Assembly (NCBI RefSeq): GCF_001592105.1
Contig: NZ_BCWE01000002.1
Location: forward strand, 124,001 to 188,000
Direction of reading: 5' to 3'
Length of the DNA stretch: 64,000 nt
DNA from: Desulfolucanica intricata
GTDB lineage: Bacteria > Bacillota > Desulfotomaculia > Desulfotomaculales > Desulfofarciminaceae
A program made the position numbers and the translations under genes. This document shows, piece by piece, positions 26,092 through 36,958 of the stretch (positions are counted from its first letter, which is position 1; every line of letters starts with the position of its first letter). The notes under the pieces were generated by a model. That model was not told where the DNA came from. It made no database searches and worked only from the letters and a program-made list of their open reading frames with translations.

Positions 26092-27489
26092 TTAATATCT
26101 CTTTCTCTGCCTTAAAGAAGGAATACCCAATTCATCTCTATATTTAGCCACCGTACGGCGAGATATTTTGATCCCCCGCTCTGCAAACATATCTGAAACC
26201 TTCTGATCGTTTAAGGGTTTTTTCACATCCTCGGACGCAATGATTTCTCTCAGCATCCTCTTAATACTCTCGGCTGAAGTCATCTTGCCCCCTGCGGAAC
26301 TTAAGCCGGTAGAGAAAAAAAACTTCATCTCATATACCCCTTGGGGTGTTTGAATATATTTATTCGATGTGGCCCGGCTCACCGTTGATTCATGCAACCC
26401 CACTATATCAGCTACATTTTTCAAATTTAGTGGTTTTAAAAACTTTACTCCGTAGTCAAGAAAATCCCGCTGCAGTTCAACTATACAGCTAGCTACTTTA
26501 TATAAAGTGAGCCGGCGCTGCTCAATGCTTTTTAAAAGCCAGGCGGCAGCATTCAACTTGCTTTCCACAAAACGGCGGGCCTGTGAATCGAACTCATTCT
26601 GATTTAATACCGTGCGATATGTCGAATTTATCGTAATCCGGGGTAGTGAAGCATCGTTAACCAGAATTACATACTCTCCCCCTACTCTCTCCACAACCAC
26701 ATCCGGAGAAATATAACGCACATCATTGGGGTTTGTAAAGTTTCGTCCCGGCTTGGGATCAAGTGTTTTTATAATATCAGCCGCCTCCTGCACGTCTGTT
26801 ACTGAAACCCCTAACTGCTGAGCCATCTGGTTTAACTTACCTTTTGCCAGATCCTTTAAATGTTTTTCAATCAATTCTATTACCAGTCTGTTTTTAATTC
26901 CCAAATACTGTACCTGAATAAGTAAACACTCCTGCAGGTTTCGGGCTCCTACTCCCGGCGGCTCAAAGGATTGTATTACAGCCAGAACGTTTTCTGCCAG
27001 GTTTTGGCTCACTTTCAAATACTCTGAAGCTTCTTTAATAGAAACCTGCAGATATCCATTAGGGTCAATGTTACCAATCAGGTATTCGCCGATTGCTTTG
27101 GATAATTCATCACAGGGGCTTAAACTTAGCTGCATCATCAGGTGTTCAGTCAAGGTTGGTGCTTGTGTTAAAAAATTCTCATACCCCACCTCAGTCACTT
27201 CCGACCGTTTTTCCACGCGAGGCACACCTAAATCACTGCCGTCGTGAAAATATTCCTCCCAGTCCACCTGTTCAGTTTTACTGCTATCATCCTCTAAAGG
27301 ATCATTTTGCCCTCCCCGCTCCAAATCATCCTCATGAACTTCCAGCATAGGATTTTCCTGCAGCTGCTCCTCAATATACATACCCAATTCCAGGGAAGAT
27401 AGTTGTAAAACCGTAATGGCCTGGCGCAATTCCGGGGTCATGATTAATTTTTGTGTTTGTTCTATATTTAGTCCATAACCCATGCGCAT
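26092..27489 (-). CDS. rpoN: RNA polymerase sigma-54 factor
   Basis: 465 aa. Region I is at the start (LNIEQTQKLIMTPELRQAITVLQLSSLEL), an acidic linker follows (EVHEDDLERGGQNDPLEDDSS), then the core-binding domain, the helix-turn-helix (NVADIVGLHESTVSRATSNKYIQTPQG) and the C-terminal RpoN box (SRRTVAKYRDELGI). It directs enhancer-dependent transcription from -24/-12 promoters. It is immediately upstream of the gap operon, as in related clostridia, with a terminator between. Confidence 0.96.
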   Translation of the reverse strand: MRMGYGLNIEQTQKLIMTPELRQAITVLQLSSLELGMYIEEQLQENPMLEVHEDDLERGGQNDPLEDDSSKTEQVDWEEYFHDGSDLGVPRVEKRSEVTEVGYENFLTQAPTLTEHLMMQLSLSPCDELSKAIGEYLIGNIDPNGYLQVSIKEASEYLKVSQNLAENVLAVIQSFEPPGVGARNLQECLLIQVQYLGIKNRLVIELIEKHLKDLAKGKLNQMAQQLGVSVTDVQEAADIIKTLDPKPGRNFTNPNDVRYISPDVVVERVGGEYVILVNDASLPRITINSTYRTVLNQNEFDSQARRFVESKLNAAAWLLKSIEQRRLTLYKVASCIVELQRDFLDYGVKFLKPLNLKNVADIVGLHESTVSRATSNKYIQTPQGVYEMKFFFSTGLSSAGGKMTSAESIKRMLREIIASEDVKKPLNDQKVSDMFAERGIKISRRTVAKYRDELGIPSLRQRKRY

Positions 27490-27636
27490 TGACCTTCACT
27501 CCTTAAACACGACATTATATTCCTACCTAAACACATAAATTCATTATCTATTTGTCTTAATTCTCTAACAATACGACAATTTCCTGCCGATTTTTTCTTA
27601 TTCCAATATATTCAGAATTTTGACACATAATGACTT

Positions 27637-28230
27637 TTAAAAGATCAGACGCCGGCGCCCTAATACTAAACCCAGTGAAATTATTAAAGTTAACCCTACG
27701 GCTGAAAGAGAAGCAAAAAACAGCTGACCTTCTACAAACAAATAGGGATGCAGGCCAATAATATAATCCATAAAATCATTTAACAGCATCCAGCCAAATG
27801 CAGTAAGGACTGTAAAGCCGCCCCAATTTATATTACGTAAAAAGATTAACCCTTGTGCAACCATTCCCAGGTGAGAGACAAATAAAATAACTTCAGTTGG
27901 CCTGACAGCCCCCCCGTGAAGCCAGAGGTGGCTGATCAACAGGACAGCCCAAATACCGTATTTTATAGAGGCGGTCATGGCCACAACCCCAAACAAACTA
28001 CTCCTCCAACCCAGAAAATAGAGAAACAGCGCCAGGGCAAATAAGGTTGTCGCGAAAGGACTGTCCGGAACAAATATCCGGTATACTGCCGGTGTAGCGG
28101 CCAGCTGCATATGATACCAGTAGTAACCGTATATTGAGCCTAAAACATTAATAATTATCAAGGGTACAGTAAACTTTGAAGACCAGGGTTTTATCCAAAA
28201 CTCCTGCCATAAACCGCTAAACATGGACAT
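27637..28230 (-). CDS. DUF1405 (YpjA-like) membrane protein
   Basis: 197 aa with about six hydrophobic segments. It resembles the DUF1405/YpjA family of Firmicutes (IINVLGSIYGYYWYHMQLAATPAVYRIFVPDSPFATTLFALALF). Function unknown. The start overlaps the end of the acetyltransferase gene by 14 bases, so the two are co-translated. Confidence 0.75.
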   Translation of the reverse strand: MSMFSGLWQEFWIKPWSSKFTVPLIIINVLGSIYGYYWYHMQLAATPAVYRIFVPDSPFATTLFALALFLYFLGWRSSLFGVVAMTASIKYGIWAVLLISHLWLHGGAVRPTEVILFVSHLGMVAQGLIFLRNINWGGFTVLTAFGWMLLNDFMDYIIGLHPYLFVEGQLFFASLSAVGLTLIISLGLVLGRRRLIF

Positions 28231-28723
28231 CCTTTTTCACCTTTTCTTTCAGTATCTTTACCGGCGTTCCGGCTGCCAAAACCCCCGGTGGAATATCCCG
28301 GTTCACCAAAGAGGCAGCGCCTACAACTGCCCCGTCACCGATCTTTACCCCCGGTAAAACAGTGGTATTGGCCCCAATTAAAACGTTTTTACCTATCTCA
28401 ACCGGCCCCCTGCGGTACTCGTCCACCAGGAACTCATGTGTAAGAATAGTGGTATTATAGCCAATAATACTGTTATCTCCGATAGTAATTAAATGGGGGA
28501 AAAATATATCCAGCATCACCATTAGCCCCACAGATACATCCCGGCCTATGTGCATTCCCAAAAGTTTTCTATACAAAAAGTTTTTTAATCTTAAAGACGG
28601 TAGATACCGGCAGAGAAAAATGATTGCAAAATTAAACGAGGCTTTTACCGGCCCCACCAGGCGATACCAATACTGCATAGCATTTTTATCCCCGGCAGCC
28701 GGGTGATGTTCTACCCTGCGCAT
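28217..28723 (-). CDS. Hexapeptide-repeat acyltransferase
   Basis: 168 aa; the start may be the internal ATG giving MQYWYRLVGPVK (28678). Residues 80-155 form a left-handed beta helix of hexapeptide repeats (IGDNSIIGYNTTI, IGKNVLIGANTTVLPGVKIGDGAVVGAASLV, IPPGVLAAGTPVKI), the LbetaH acetyltransferase fold. The N-terminal part is hydrophobic and may contact membrane. The acceptor is unknown, perhaps a lipid or cell-wall glycan. Confidence 0.85.
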   Translation of the reverse strand: MRRVEHHPAAGDKNAMQYWYRLVGPVKASFNFAIIFLCRYLPSLRLKNFLYRKLLGMHIGRDVSVGLMVMLDIFFPHLITIGDNSIIGYNTTILTHEFLVDEYRRGPVEIGKNVLIGANTTVLPGVKIGDGAVVGAASLVNRDIPPGVLAAGTPVKILKEKVKKDVHV

Positions 28724-28744
28724 TTAATATTAACCCCCAAAAAC

Positions 28745-29701
28745 TCACTTGTAATCATTTGACTTCCCGTCCCGCAATTTTTGGGCCATCTTTTCCAGCT
28801 TACGCAAGCGGTGATTAACACAGGATTTACCAACCCGGGGCTGCAGCATCTCACCCAGCTCCCTTAAACTGGCATCCGGGTTTTGCAGTCTTAATTCAGC
28901 GGTTTGGCGCAGCGATTCAGGAAGTTTAGCCAGCCCGACAGTCCCGGCAATAAATTTGATATTCTCCAGCTGCCGTACCGCCGCATCTATAGTTTTGTTT
29001 AAATTAGCAGTTTCACAGTTCACCAGCCGGTTTACCTGATTACGCATATCTTTAAATATCCGTACATTTTCAAACTCTAAGAGGGCTGTATGTGCACCCA
29101 TAATATTTAAACAGGTAATAATCTGCTCGCTGTCTTTTAAATATACGACATACCAATTTTTGCGGATACTAATCCTGGCCGGCAGGTCGAATGTTTGCAT
29201 TACCCCGGCAATATCCCGGGCATGCTGTTTTTTATCGGTAATTATCTCCAGATGATAATCCCCTTCGGGCTTATTAACCGAGCCCCCACCCAGAAATGCT
29301 CCCCGCAAGTAAGACTTCCGGCAGCACTGCCGGGAAATAATTTCGCTATGTACCCGCTCGGTAAATTGACCGTTTTTGTCCAGCATTCCCATGCGCACCA
29401 AAATATCCTTAATACCGGGTTGGGATCCAATCCTAACCAGATAAATATTATTTTTCTTTAATCGGATTTTACGCCGGACCAAAACCTGTGTATTCAAAGC
29501 AAATAACTCTTTGATTAAGATTACTATTTTCCGGGCAGCAGCCGCATTTTCAGTTGTAATATTCAAAGCCAGCCGGTGACGCCCGCTTATTTCAATACTG
29601 CCGTCCATTTTAACCAGGGCCGATAATTCAGCCAGGCGGCAGCAATCCTTCTTTGGCATAACCCGGGCCAGTTCATCCTTAGTAACTACTGAAAAAGACA
29701 T
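28745..29701 (-). CDS. whiA: DNA-binding protein WhiA
   Basis: 318 aa. The N-terminal two thirds have the LAGLIDADG-like fold ([19 protein letters not shown], then [17 protein letters not shown]). The C-terminal 80 residues are a helix-turn-helix ([43 protein letters not shown]). In Firmicutes it acts in cell-division and chromosome-segregation control. Here it follows rapZ and yvcK in the canonical order, with a terminator-bearing gap of 224 bases before it. Confidence 0.95.
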   Translation of the reverse strand: MSFSVVTKDELARVMPKKDCCRLAELSALVKMDGSIEISGRHRLALNITTENAAAARKIVILIKELFALNTQVLVRRKIRLKKNNIYLVRIGSQPGIKDILVRMGMLDKNGQFTERVHSEIISRQCCRKSYLRGAFLGGGSVNKPEGDYHLEIITDKKQHARDIAGVMQTFDLPARISIRKNWYVVYLKDSEQIITCLNIMGAHTALLEFENVRIFKDMRNQVNRLVNCETANLNKTIDAAVRQLENIKFIAGTVGLAKLPESLRQTAELRLQNPDASLRELGEMLQPRVGKSCVNHRLRKLEKMAQKLRDGKSNDYK

Positions 29702-29894
29702 GCAACCACCTTCTTTCTCAGCTATTATATCACATTTTCGAATTAAACACCCGGCTCAAGCAAGAAAGTCACCTCCGGCAACTTTCGAGAACCAAAAACA
29801 CCGGCATTTAACAAAAATTATGCGGTAACAATCCTAAAGCCGGTGGAAAACAAAATTAACTTATCACGTAACCGGCAAAGTATTACCCGGAACA

Positions 29895-29918
29895 TAAAAA
29901 AGCCCGGCCTTCGCCGGT
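29895..29918 (-). terminator. Terminator behind yvcK
   Basis: CCGGC and GCCGG pair around a short loop, followed on the minus strand by GCTTTTTT. It ends the PHP-rapZ-yvcK transcript, so whiA needs its own promoter or read-through. The remaining gap 29702-29894 holds nothing else I recognise. Confidence 0.65.
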
Positions 29919-29925
29919 CAATTAA

Positions 29926-31257
29926 TCAGTTAATTGCTTTTTGTTCTTCTCTTTTTAAATATTTGAAAACCTTTTTCCGAGCGGTTGTCTTTGGAGCACC
30001 TAACAGAACCCTCATAATAGCCCGGGCCAGTTTTTCCGGGTGGTGCCTCACCACATTGCTCTCGTGCACCATGTTTTCTGCAACCACCTTAACGCCCAAA
30101 TTTTCCGCTTCTCTAATATTACAGGCTACCGGCCGGGCGCCTTCTTGACGATATCTCTTTAATAGATGCTTGGGGATTTGCTCCCGGTTAACAATCATAT
30201 AATCAACTATTGGGCCTGCGTGCCTGATAATTGCCCGAAGGTGATCAGTGGCACTGTAGTTGTCTGTTTCTCCGGGCTGAGTCATCACATTACAGATATA
30301 GATCTTCGTTCCCCGGGCATCCATAATAGCTTCCGGAATACCCAGCACCAGCAAATTGGGAATAATACTGGTATACAGGCTGCCCGGGCCCAAAACAATA
30401 GCATCGGCTTCGCGGATGGCCGAAAGAGCCTCCGCCATAGGCACACAATTGGCCGGGTAAAGAAATACCCTCTTAATTCTTTTCCTTGATTTCCCAATTT
30501 GGGACTCACCGTAAACTGTAGAACCGTCGGCAAGTTCAGCGGCAAGATTAATGTTCTGTAAAGTCACCGGCAGCACCTGCCCCCTGATGGCCAGAACTTT
30601 GCTTAAGCTCTTTATAGCACTGTCAAAGCCACCGGACATATCATTTAGCGCCGCTAAAAACAGATTACCCAAATTATGACCGGCCAATTCTCCCGAATCA
30701 AAGCGGTACTGCAGCAGCTTCTCCATTAAATCTTCCTTATCAGCCAGCGCCGCCAGGCAATTGCGAATATCACCGGGCGGTAAAATACCCAGGTCACCCC
30801 TTAGGCGGCCTGAACTGCCCCCGTCATCTGCCACCGTAACAATGGCTGTAATATTGCTGGTAAATTCCTTTAAACCCCGCAGCAGTACCGAAAGTCCCGT
30901 ACCTCCCCCGATAACTACTATTTTAGGTCCGCGCTTTAAAAAGCGGCGGTTAAAAATTATATCTACCAGGCGAACCTCATTGTTCGGCAGCACAGCACCT
31001 AAAATTGATTTAAAGGCCTTATACAATCCCCAACACATACAAAGGAGTCCCGCTGCAAAAATGATCAAACCATTTTGGGGTGAGGGGGTAAAACCCCAAA
31101 ATTCATTAATAAAGTTGGATACCACCAACTCCGGCCCGGTAAATATCGGGTTATGCAAGAGCGAAAATCCGGCCAGGACAAGGATAATACCAACCAGGGC
31201 CATAAACAACCAGCGCTTCACTTTCATACCAGGATAAAACCATTTCATCAAGTTCAT
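29926..31257 (-). CDS. yvcK: YvcK-family gluconeogenesis factor, membrane-anchored form
   Basis: 443 aa, longer than the Bacillus protein. Residues 12-75 contain two membrane segments (KRWLFMALVGIILVLAGFSLL and GLIIFAAGLLCMCWGLYKAF) before the CofD/YvcK domain. The nucleotide-sugar-binding motif is VIGGGTGLSVLLRGLK, followed by IVTVADDGGSSGRLRGD. The protein binds UDP-GlcNAc-type ligands and links carbon flux to wall synthesis. It follows rapZ directly. Confidence 0.93.
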   Translation of the reverse strand: MNLMKWFYPGMKVKRWLFMALVGIILVLAGFSLLHNPIFTGPELVVSNFINEFWGFTPSPQNGLIIFAAGLLCMCWGLYKAFKSILGAVLPNNEVRLVDIIFNRRFLKRGPKIVVIGGGTGLSVLLRGLKEFTSNITAIVTVADDGGSSGRLRGDLGILPPGDIRNCLAALADKEDLMEKLLQYRFDSGELAGHNLGNLFLAALNDMSGGFDSAIKSLSKVLAIRGQVLPVTLQNINLAAELADGSTVYGESQIGKSRKRIKRVFLYPANCVPMAEALSAIREADAIVLGPGSLYTSIIPNLLVLGIPEAIMDARGTKIYICNVMTQPGETDNYSATDHLRAIIRHAGPIVDYMIVNREQIPKHLLKRYRQEGARPVACNIREAENLGVKVVAENMVHESNVVRHHPEKLARAIMRVLLGAPKTTARKKVFKYLKREEQKAIN

Positions 31258-31273
31258 ATTAACAATTCAACCC

Positions 31274-32128
31274 CTACGCCCGCTTAATATCACGGTGTTT
31301 GACAATTACCCGGTGATCCTTTTTTTTCAAGACATCACTCATCCGGTTAGCCAGCGTTACTGACCGGTGCTTACCACCGGTACAGCCTATAGCAATGGTT
31401 AAGCTGCTTTTCCCCTCCTTAATATAGTAGGGAATTAAAAACTCTACCAGCTCAGTTAACCTTTCCATGAAATCCGAAGTAACCGGGGACTTAAAAACAT
31501 ACTCCTGCACCACCGGGTCATTTCCGGTAAAATTTTTGAGAGAAGGCTCATAATGAGGATTGGGAAGAAAACGCACATCAATAACAAGATCCGAATCCAG
31601 AGGCAGACCGTACTTATATCCGAAAGACATCACAGTAATTACCATTTTCGACGCATCCGAATCACTGCCATAAATCCCGTACAGTTCTTCTTTTAACTGC
31701 TGATTGGTTAAATTTGTAGTATCAATAATTCGGTCCGCCCTGCCTCTAAGTTCCAAAAGGCGGGTGCGTTCTTCCATGATACCCTCCAGCATATCGTCGT
31801 TTAAAGGATGCCGGCGCCGGGACTCTTTAAACCGCCGCACCAGAGTTTCATTAGAGGCCTCCAGAAAAAGAATTTCATACCGAATCTCACTGTTCCTCAA
31901 TTCTGTCAGCACTCCAAAAAGAGTATCAAAAAACTCCCCTCCCCGGATATCTACCACCAGTGCTATTCTATTTATCTGACCGGCAGATTGTGCACATAGT
32001 TCCGTAAATTTAGGAATCAGGGCCGGGGGAAGGTTGTCTACACAAAAAAAGCCCAGGTCCTCCAGGCTGCGTAAAGCCTGGGTTTTGCCGGCCCCGGACA
32101 GACCGGTTACAAAAACCAGCTGAAACAC
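31274..32128 (-). CDS. rapZ: RapZ/YvcJ-family nucleotide-binding protein
   Basis: 284 aa. P-loop [19 protein letters not shown] at the N-terminus, [10 protein letters not shown] (Walker B-like), and the RapZ C-terminal domain with [12 protein letters not shown] and [18 protein letters not shown]. In E. coli RapZ regulates glmZ RNA decay; in Gram-positive bacteria the role is less clear, though nucleotide hydrolysis is known. The GTG start overlaps the stop of the PHP gene (TAGTG). Confidence 0.95.
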   Translation of the reverse strand: MFQLVFVTGLSGAGKTQALRSLEDLGFFCVDNLPPALIPKFTELCAQSAGQINRIALVVDIRGGEFFDTLFGVLTELRNSEIRYEILFLEASNETLVRRFKESRRRHPLNDDMLEGIMEERTRLLELRGRADRIIDTTNLTNQQLKEELYGIYGSDSDASKMVITVMSFGYKYGLPLDSDLVIDVRFLPNPHYEPSLKNFTGNDPVVQEYVFKSPVTSDFMERLTELVEFLIPYYIKEGKSSLTIAIGCTGGKHRSVTLANRMSDVLKKKDHRVIVKHRDIKRA

Positions 32129-32886
32129 TACAACACCCCCTCTAATTTCGATTCTAAATCCAGATTAATCACTTGCTCCGGTGGGAAGCCCATCTGCTTA
32201 ACCAGGGCCAGTCCACTGTCAAGATCCCCTACCCGCTCCGGAGAATGGGCATCACTGTTAATTACCAGCCGTGTTCCCGCCTTAAGAGCAGCTTGTACGA
32301 TTTCTTCTTTAGAGTATTTATGCCCGGTATTTATTTCCATAGCTGTATCATTGGAAGTACAGGCCCGTGCCAGCTCGTCAAGTTCCACCGGCATCATTAG
32401 ATTGGGATGACTTACAATATCCACCGGACAGTTATTAACTGCCTCCACCAGAGCTTTGGTATTGGTATTTTTAACCCTTTCCCGGGCCCGGCGGTTGAAG
32501 CGCCCCAGGTGGTTGGGCAACACAAAATGCCAGATATCCTTCAGCTGCTCGGGGAAAAAATATGGATGAAGACCGACAATCAGTAAGTCTAACTTTTCAA
32601 TCACATCTTGAGATATTTCCAGATCTCCTGCACTGCTCACCACACAGGCTTCTATCCCGGCCAATACTTTTATGCCCGGATCAAGATCATTGACCCGGGC
32701 GACTTCCGTTAAAATTTCCTCCAGTGCGTCTATATTTTTTATGCCCGTGCCGATATTTCTCGGCCCATGGTCAGTTATGGCAACCTCATGCAGTCCCTTG
32801 TTTAAAGCAGCCTGCACATTTTCTGAAATTGTTCCGTGTCCGTCACTGTATTTGGTATGGGTATGATAATCAGCAAATAGTTTCAT
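32128..32886 (-). CDS. PHP-domain phosphoesterase
   Basis: 252 aa. Metal-binding motifs of the PHP superfamily: [42 protein letters not shown] and NSDAHSPE. It is most like YcdX-type phosphatases and histidinol-phosphatase relatives. The substrate is not known. In many Firmicutes a PHP gene precedes rapZ-yvcK-whiA, as here, with overlapping stop and start codons. Confidence 0.88.
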   Translation of the reverse strand: MKLFADYHTHTKYSDGHGTISENVQAALNKGLHEVAITDHGPRNIGTGIKNIDALEEILTEVARVNDLDPGIKVLAGIEACVVSSAGDLEISQDVIEKLDLLIVGLHPYFFPEQLKDIWHFVLPNHLGRFNRRARERVKNTNTKALVEAVNNCPVDIVSHPNLMMPVELDELARACTSNDTAMEINTGHKYSKEEIVQAALKAGTRLVINSDAHSPERVGDLDSGLALVKQMGFPPEQVINLDLESKLEGVL

Positions 32887-32951
32887 ACTTTTTCATTGCC
32901 TCCGTATAAATTCGACGGGCAAAACATTATACCTGCTAATAAATTTAATAC

Positions 32952-34922
32952 TCAGGGCTTTACTTCAAGAACATCTTCTACATAGGCCCGCAGCACCTCA
33001 GCCACACCCCAGGCCTGGGCAAAAGTACCCCGGGGAATAATTGGCTCATTGCCGTCAAATATTTCTGATATTGAGCCAACCCCGTGATCCGGCAGGTGGT
33101 CCTCAAAGGGTGCAATAAACCTCCGGGCCTGCTCCCGGCTGGCCGGTGAGTAATCATGCACCTTACGATAGGCTGTAATAAACGGACCGATTAACCAGCT
33201 CCAGACGGTTCCCTGATGATAAGCCCCGTCCCGCTGCACCTGATCCCCTTTATAGACACCACGGTATTCCGGGTCATGGGGAGAGAGGCTGCGCAGCCCG
33301 TAAGTGGCGTATAAATTATACCAAACTTTTTGGACTATACTTAGCCCCTGTGCTCTGGTCAGCATAGAATAAGGCAGGCTGACCGCAATAATTTGATTGG
33401 GACGCATTTTGGCATCCTTTTTGCCGTCTTCACCAATCACATCATAAAGATAACCGGCCTCCGGATACCAGAATTTCTTATGAAAACTTTCTTTGACCTT
33501 ACCCGGTAAATCAGGATATTTAAAATCCTTGCCAAACCGCCGGGTTAACTGCTCAAAAATACACAGGGCATTATACCAGAGAGCATTAATTTCTACCGGT
33601 TTACCATGTCTGGGGGTTACTACCCAATCATTAACCTTGGCATCCATCCAGGTCAGCTGTAAACCGGGGGAACCGGCCACGAGCAGTCCGTCTTCATCAA
33701 CTTTAATATTAAAATGCGTTCCCCGCACATGCCAGTGAATAATATCCTTTAACACCGGGTATATTTCTTCCCGGATGTAATCATAATCCTTCGTGTATTC
33801 CAGAAATTTATACACTGCCTGGAAATACCACAGGGAAGCGTCTACCGTATTGTATAAAGGCTCCTGGTCCGTATCGGCAAACATATTCGGCAATAACCCG
33901 TCCATACAATAGCGGGCATAGGTACCTAATATTTCCCTGGCATCATTAAAGCGGCGGGTCACCAGTGTCAGCCCCGGCAGAGCAATCATGGTATCCCGGC
34001 CCCAATCGTTAAACCAGGGATAGCCGGCAATAATACTCTTGGTACCGGTGGACTGCCTCTTAACAATAAAATTATCTGCAGCCAAAACCAGCTGTCTGGC
34101 CAGAGGCTCCCGGTATCCGGCCTGCTCCTGCAGTTCCTTAAGCCGCTTCTCCTCCCGAACCAGTAAATCTTCCCCGTTTAGTGAAAAGTAATCTTCTATG
34201 GTAGCGGTAATGGTAACGGTTTTTACTTCCCCCGCCCCAATTTGCACCTCAAAATGTCCGGGTATATAGTGATCTTCATAGGGATGCAGACCCCGCTCAT
34301 GCTCACCGGCATAAAACATCCCGTTAAACCAGTCTTCACAAACCCGAAAATAACCGGCACTGCTCATAATTTTCACAGCCGGCACCTCCGGAACGGCCTG
34401 CACCGAAACCCCGCGGGTAAAAGCTTGTGTGGTAAAATGCAGCTGCCCCCGGTCGGTAGTCCAGTGAAAGTCCCGGCAGTTAACCAGCGGCAGCAATCGT
34501 AGTGCAGCCGGCCAGGCAGCGCTGTTAATGATGCGATAAATAACCACAGTAGTATTTTTACCATGTACCATAAAAATCTGTTTTTCCAGGGTGATATCTG
34601 CAAAGCTGTACACGAAAAGAGGAAAGGGGTCTATGATTACCCGCTGCAAGTGGATATACCCAAACTGGGTTACCCCGTCACCCGCCTGGCCGGCAGCCAG
34701 GTTATAGGTAATTCCCCCTGCCTCCAGCTGCTCATCTAATTTAGCCAAAAGCAGGGTGCGCCTTACCGGAGGAGTTAAAGAGGCTACCAGTAAACCGTGG
34801 TATTTTCGTGTGTTGGCCCCGATAATAGTCCCCGCCGCATAACCACCCAACCCATTGGTGACCAGCCATTCCCTTTCAATGCCGTGCTCATAGCTCTTCC
34901 AGTTTCCTTTACCAAAATGCAT
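32952..34922 (-). CDS. Amylo-alpha-1,6-glucosidase (glycogen debranching type)
   Basis: 656 aa. The N-terminal domain begins EREWLVTNGLGGYAAGTIIGANTRKYHGLLVASL, typical of bacterial GDE_N. The C-terminal (alpha/alpha)6 barrel of family GH133 has YPWFNDWGRDTMIALPGLTL, then DASLWYFQA and the acidic catalytic region near YHQGTVWSW. It removes alpha-1,6 branches from glycogen-like glucan. Glucokinase lies behind it and pgi nearby, which suggests polyglucan use. Confidence 0.92.
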   Translation of the reverse strand: MHFGKGNWKSYEHGIEREWLVTNGLGGYAAGTIIGANTRKYHGLLVASLTPPVRRTLLLAKLDEQLEAGGITYNLAAGQAGDGVTQFGYIHLQRVIIDPFPLFVYSFADITLEKQIFMVHGKNTTVVIYRIINSAAWPAALRLLPLVNCRDFHWTTDRGQLHFTTQAFTRGVSVQAVPEVPAVKIMSSAGYFRVCEDWFNGMFYAGEHERGLHPYEDHYIPGHFEVQIGAGEVKTVTITATIEDYFSLNGEDLLVREEKRLKELQEQAGYREPLARQLVLAADNFIVKRQSTGTKSIIAGYPWFNDWGRDTMIALPGLTLVTRRFNDAREILGTYARYCMDGLLPNMFADTDQEPLYNTVDASLWYFQAVYKFLEYTKDYDYIREEIYPVLKDIIHWHVRGTHFNIKVDEDGLLVAGSPGLQLTWMDAKVNDWVVTPRHGKPVEINALWYNALCIFEQLTRRFGKDFKYPDLPGKVKESFHKKFWYPEAGYLYDVIGEDGKKDAKMRPNQIIAVSLPYSMLTRAQGLSIVQKVWYNLYATYGLRSLSPHDPEYRGVYKGDQVQRDGAYHQGTVWSWLIGPFITAYRKVHDYSPASREQARRFIAPFEDHLPDHGVGSISEIFDGNEPIIPRGTFAQAWGVAEVLRAYVEDVLEVKP

Positions 34923-35020
34923 ATCATGTTCCTCCCGGATAGGAACCTGCTAAAACAGGTATACCAACTATTTTATATTATCTTAGTCCATTGCCGGGAG
35001 GGTTATACGTTAGGGCTAAG

Positions 35021-35983
35021 TTAAATTATCGCATTACAGGCCAGAGCTGCAGCACCCATAACACCGGCCCGGGCACCAAGCCGGGCCGGAGCCAGGCGCA
35101 GTTTCTTTTTGGCCACCTCCAAAGCCCTGCTGTCAATTTCCCTTCTAATACCGGACCAGATAGGTTCACCAATCTGCATCACACCACCCCCCAGAACAAT
35201 TAGCTCCGGGTGTAATAGATTAACCAGATTAACCAGGCCGATACCCAAATAGCGGGCTGCACTGCCGATAATTTCGGCAGCTTCCGGATCACCGTCTGCT
35301 GCAGCCCGGGCCACCGTGCGCGAGGTAATCCGCTTCTTTTCCCCACCGGCCAGAGCTAAAACAGCCCGGCCATGCCCGGCCTCCACCAGTTCTACGGCCC
35401 TTCGGGCCATGGCCGTACCGGATGATAAGGCCTCCAGGCAGCCCCTGCTGCCGCAGGTGCATTGGGGTCCGTCCGGCTCCAGTATCATATGCCCGATTTC
35501 ACCGGCTCCACCGGCAGCACCTTGATACAAATTACCGTTCAAAATTAAGCCCCCGCCAACCCCGGTACTTACTGTGACATAAATCATCTCAGTGGTTCCC
35601 TGCCCGGCCCCGTAAACATTTTCACCAAGGGCAGCCAGATTAGCATCATTATCTAACCTTACAGGCACTGCCAGTTCTTTTTCCATTAATTCGGCCAGGG
35701 GCACATCATGCCAGCCCAGGTTGGGGGCAAAAAAAATAAATCCCCTCTGTGCATCAACCATCCCCGGGGCTCCCACCCCGATACAAAGCGGTTGCCCGCT
35801 GACCCCGGCCTGCCCCTGTACTGTTTTAACAGTTTCCGTCATCCGTCCCAGCACCTGCTTCATACCGCCGGATGCCCCGGTGGGTACCTGCACCTCAGCT
35901 AAAAGCCGGCCTTTTAAATCAGCCAGTGCAGTGTAAATTTTAGTGCCGCCCAAATCTATGCCAACCACATATTTTTCCGCCAT
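35021..35983 (-). CDS. glcK: ROK-family glucokinase
   Basis: 320 aa. ATP site VVGIDLGGTKIYTALAD, sugar-binding LDNDANLAALGE, the catalytic region STGVGGGLI and the ROK zinc motif CTCGSRGCLEAL. It phosphorylates glucose with ATP; some ROK kinases accept other sugars. It lies upstream of the debranching enzyme on the same strand, which would supply it with glucose. Confidence 0.9.
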   Translation of the reverse strand: MAEKYVVGIDLGGTKIYTALADLKGRLLAEVQVPTGASGGMKQVLGRMTETVKTVQGQAGVSGQPLCIGVGAPGMVDAQRGFIFFAPNLGWHDVPLAELMEKELAVPVRLDNDANLAALGENVYGAGQGTTEMIYVTVSTGVGGGLILNGNLYQGAAGGAGEIGHMILEPDGPQCTCGSRGCLEALSSGTAMARRAVELVEAGHGRAVLALAGGEKKRITSRTVARAAADGDPEAAEIIGSAARYLGIGLVNLVNLLHPELIVLGGGVMQIGEPIWSGIRREIDSRALEVAKKKLRLAPARLGARAGVMGAAALACNAII

Positions 35984-35994
35984 AACAACAACTC

Positions 35995-36801
35995 CTAATA
36001 TTCCTCCAGAACAAATTTTTCAATGGCCTCGGCCGCACCGTCTCCATACAAAGCCTCCGTTACATAATCAGCATGTTTTTTCACATCAGGGCGAGCATTA
36101 CCCACAATTACACCTAAGCCGGCATATGCAATCATTTCCAAATCATTATAGCTGTCTCCGATAGCCATGACCTCTTCATGCTTAATTCCATATTTTTCAG
36201 CCAGAAAAGCCAGGGCGTGTCCCTTTGTGGCCATGGGATGAGAAAACTCTAAAAAATTAGGTTTGGATTTGGTAATATGTATGTTTACCCCAAAACGAGG
36301 TTTAAATTCCTCGATTAAACGATCCAGCTGCGGCTCTTTGGCGATAATTAGAACTTTGGTGGGATCTTCCTGCAAAAACTTTAATAAATCACCCACCGGC
36401 TGAGCCTCTGCCCGGCTTATTTTTTCATAGCTGTCACTCTCCGGTGTTTTTTTCTCCACATAAAGAATGTCATTCAGGTAGAGGTTGATATGATATCCCA
36501 GGGGTTTAATCCCGGCGATAATCTCCCGGGCATATTCCAGCGGCACCGGTAAGTGCTGCAGGATTTCTCCGGAAAGTGCATTTACCACCAGAGCACCCTG
36601 GTAGGTAATAAGCGGCAGGTCAATCTCCAGTTCTTGAGCAAGGGGCAGGGCAGCACGATACATTCTCCCTGTGGACAGGGTTACCAATACCCCTCTCTCG
36701 CGGGCCCGCCAAATAGCTTTCTTGGCCCGTTCAGATATCTTAAGGTCCTGATCCAGTAAAGTATCATCCAGATCAATTGCCACTAACTTATACTTAGACA
36801 T
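35995..36801 (-). CDS. Cof-type HAD phosphatase
   Basis: 268 aa from ATG 36801 (GGAGGAATAAA upstream); a longer frame from 36840 lacks a ribosome binding site. HAD motifs: nucleophile DLDDTLLD, motif II TLSTGR, motif IV GDSYNDLEMI, with a C2B cap. Members dephosphorylate sugar phosphates and cofactors. It is nearly contiguous with glcK, so a sugar phosphate is plausible. Confidence 0.9.
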   Translation of the reverse strand: MSKYKLVAIDLDDTLLDQDLKISERAKKAIWRARERGVLVTLSTGRMYRAALPLAQELEIDLPLITYQGALVVNALSGEILQHLPVPLEYAREIIAGIKPLGYHINLYLNDILYVEKKTPESDSYEKISRAEAQPVGDLLKFLQEDPTKVLIIAKEPQLDRLIEEFKPRFGVNIHITKSKPNFLEFSHPMATKGHALAFLAEKYGIKHEEVMAIGDSYNDLEMIAYAGLGVIVGNARPDVKKHADYVTEALYGDGAAEAIEKFVLEEY

Positions 36802-36958
36802 TTTATTCCTCCAAACTGCTCTCAGGTAATATATTTCCAAACCACCTTATTATTCTACTACAAATAAAAAGTGAGTGCTATATTTCCCAATGTCTTGCAG
36901 GTAATCGCTTTATTATCATCCAATTAATTAAATAAAAATTTGCAGCAGGTGAAAATAA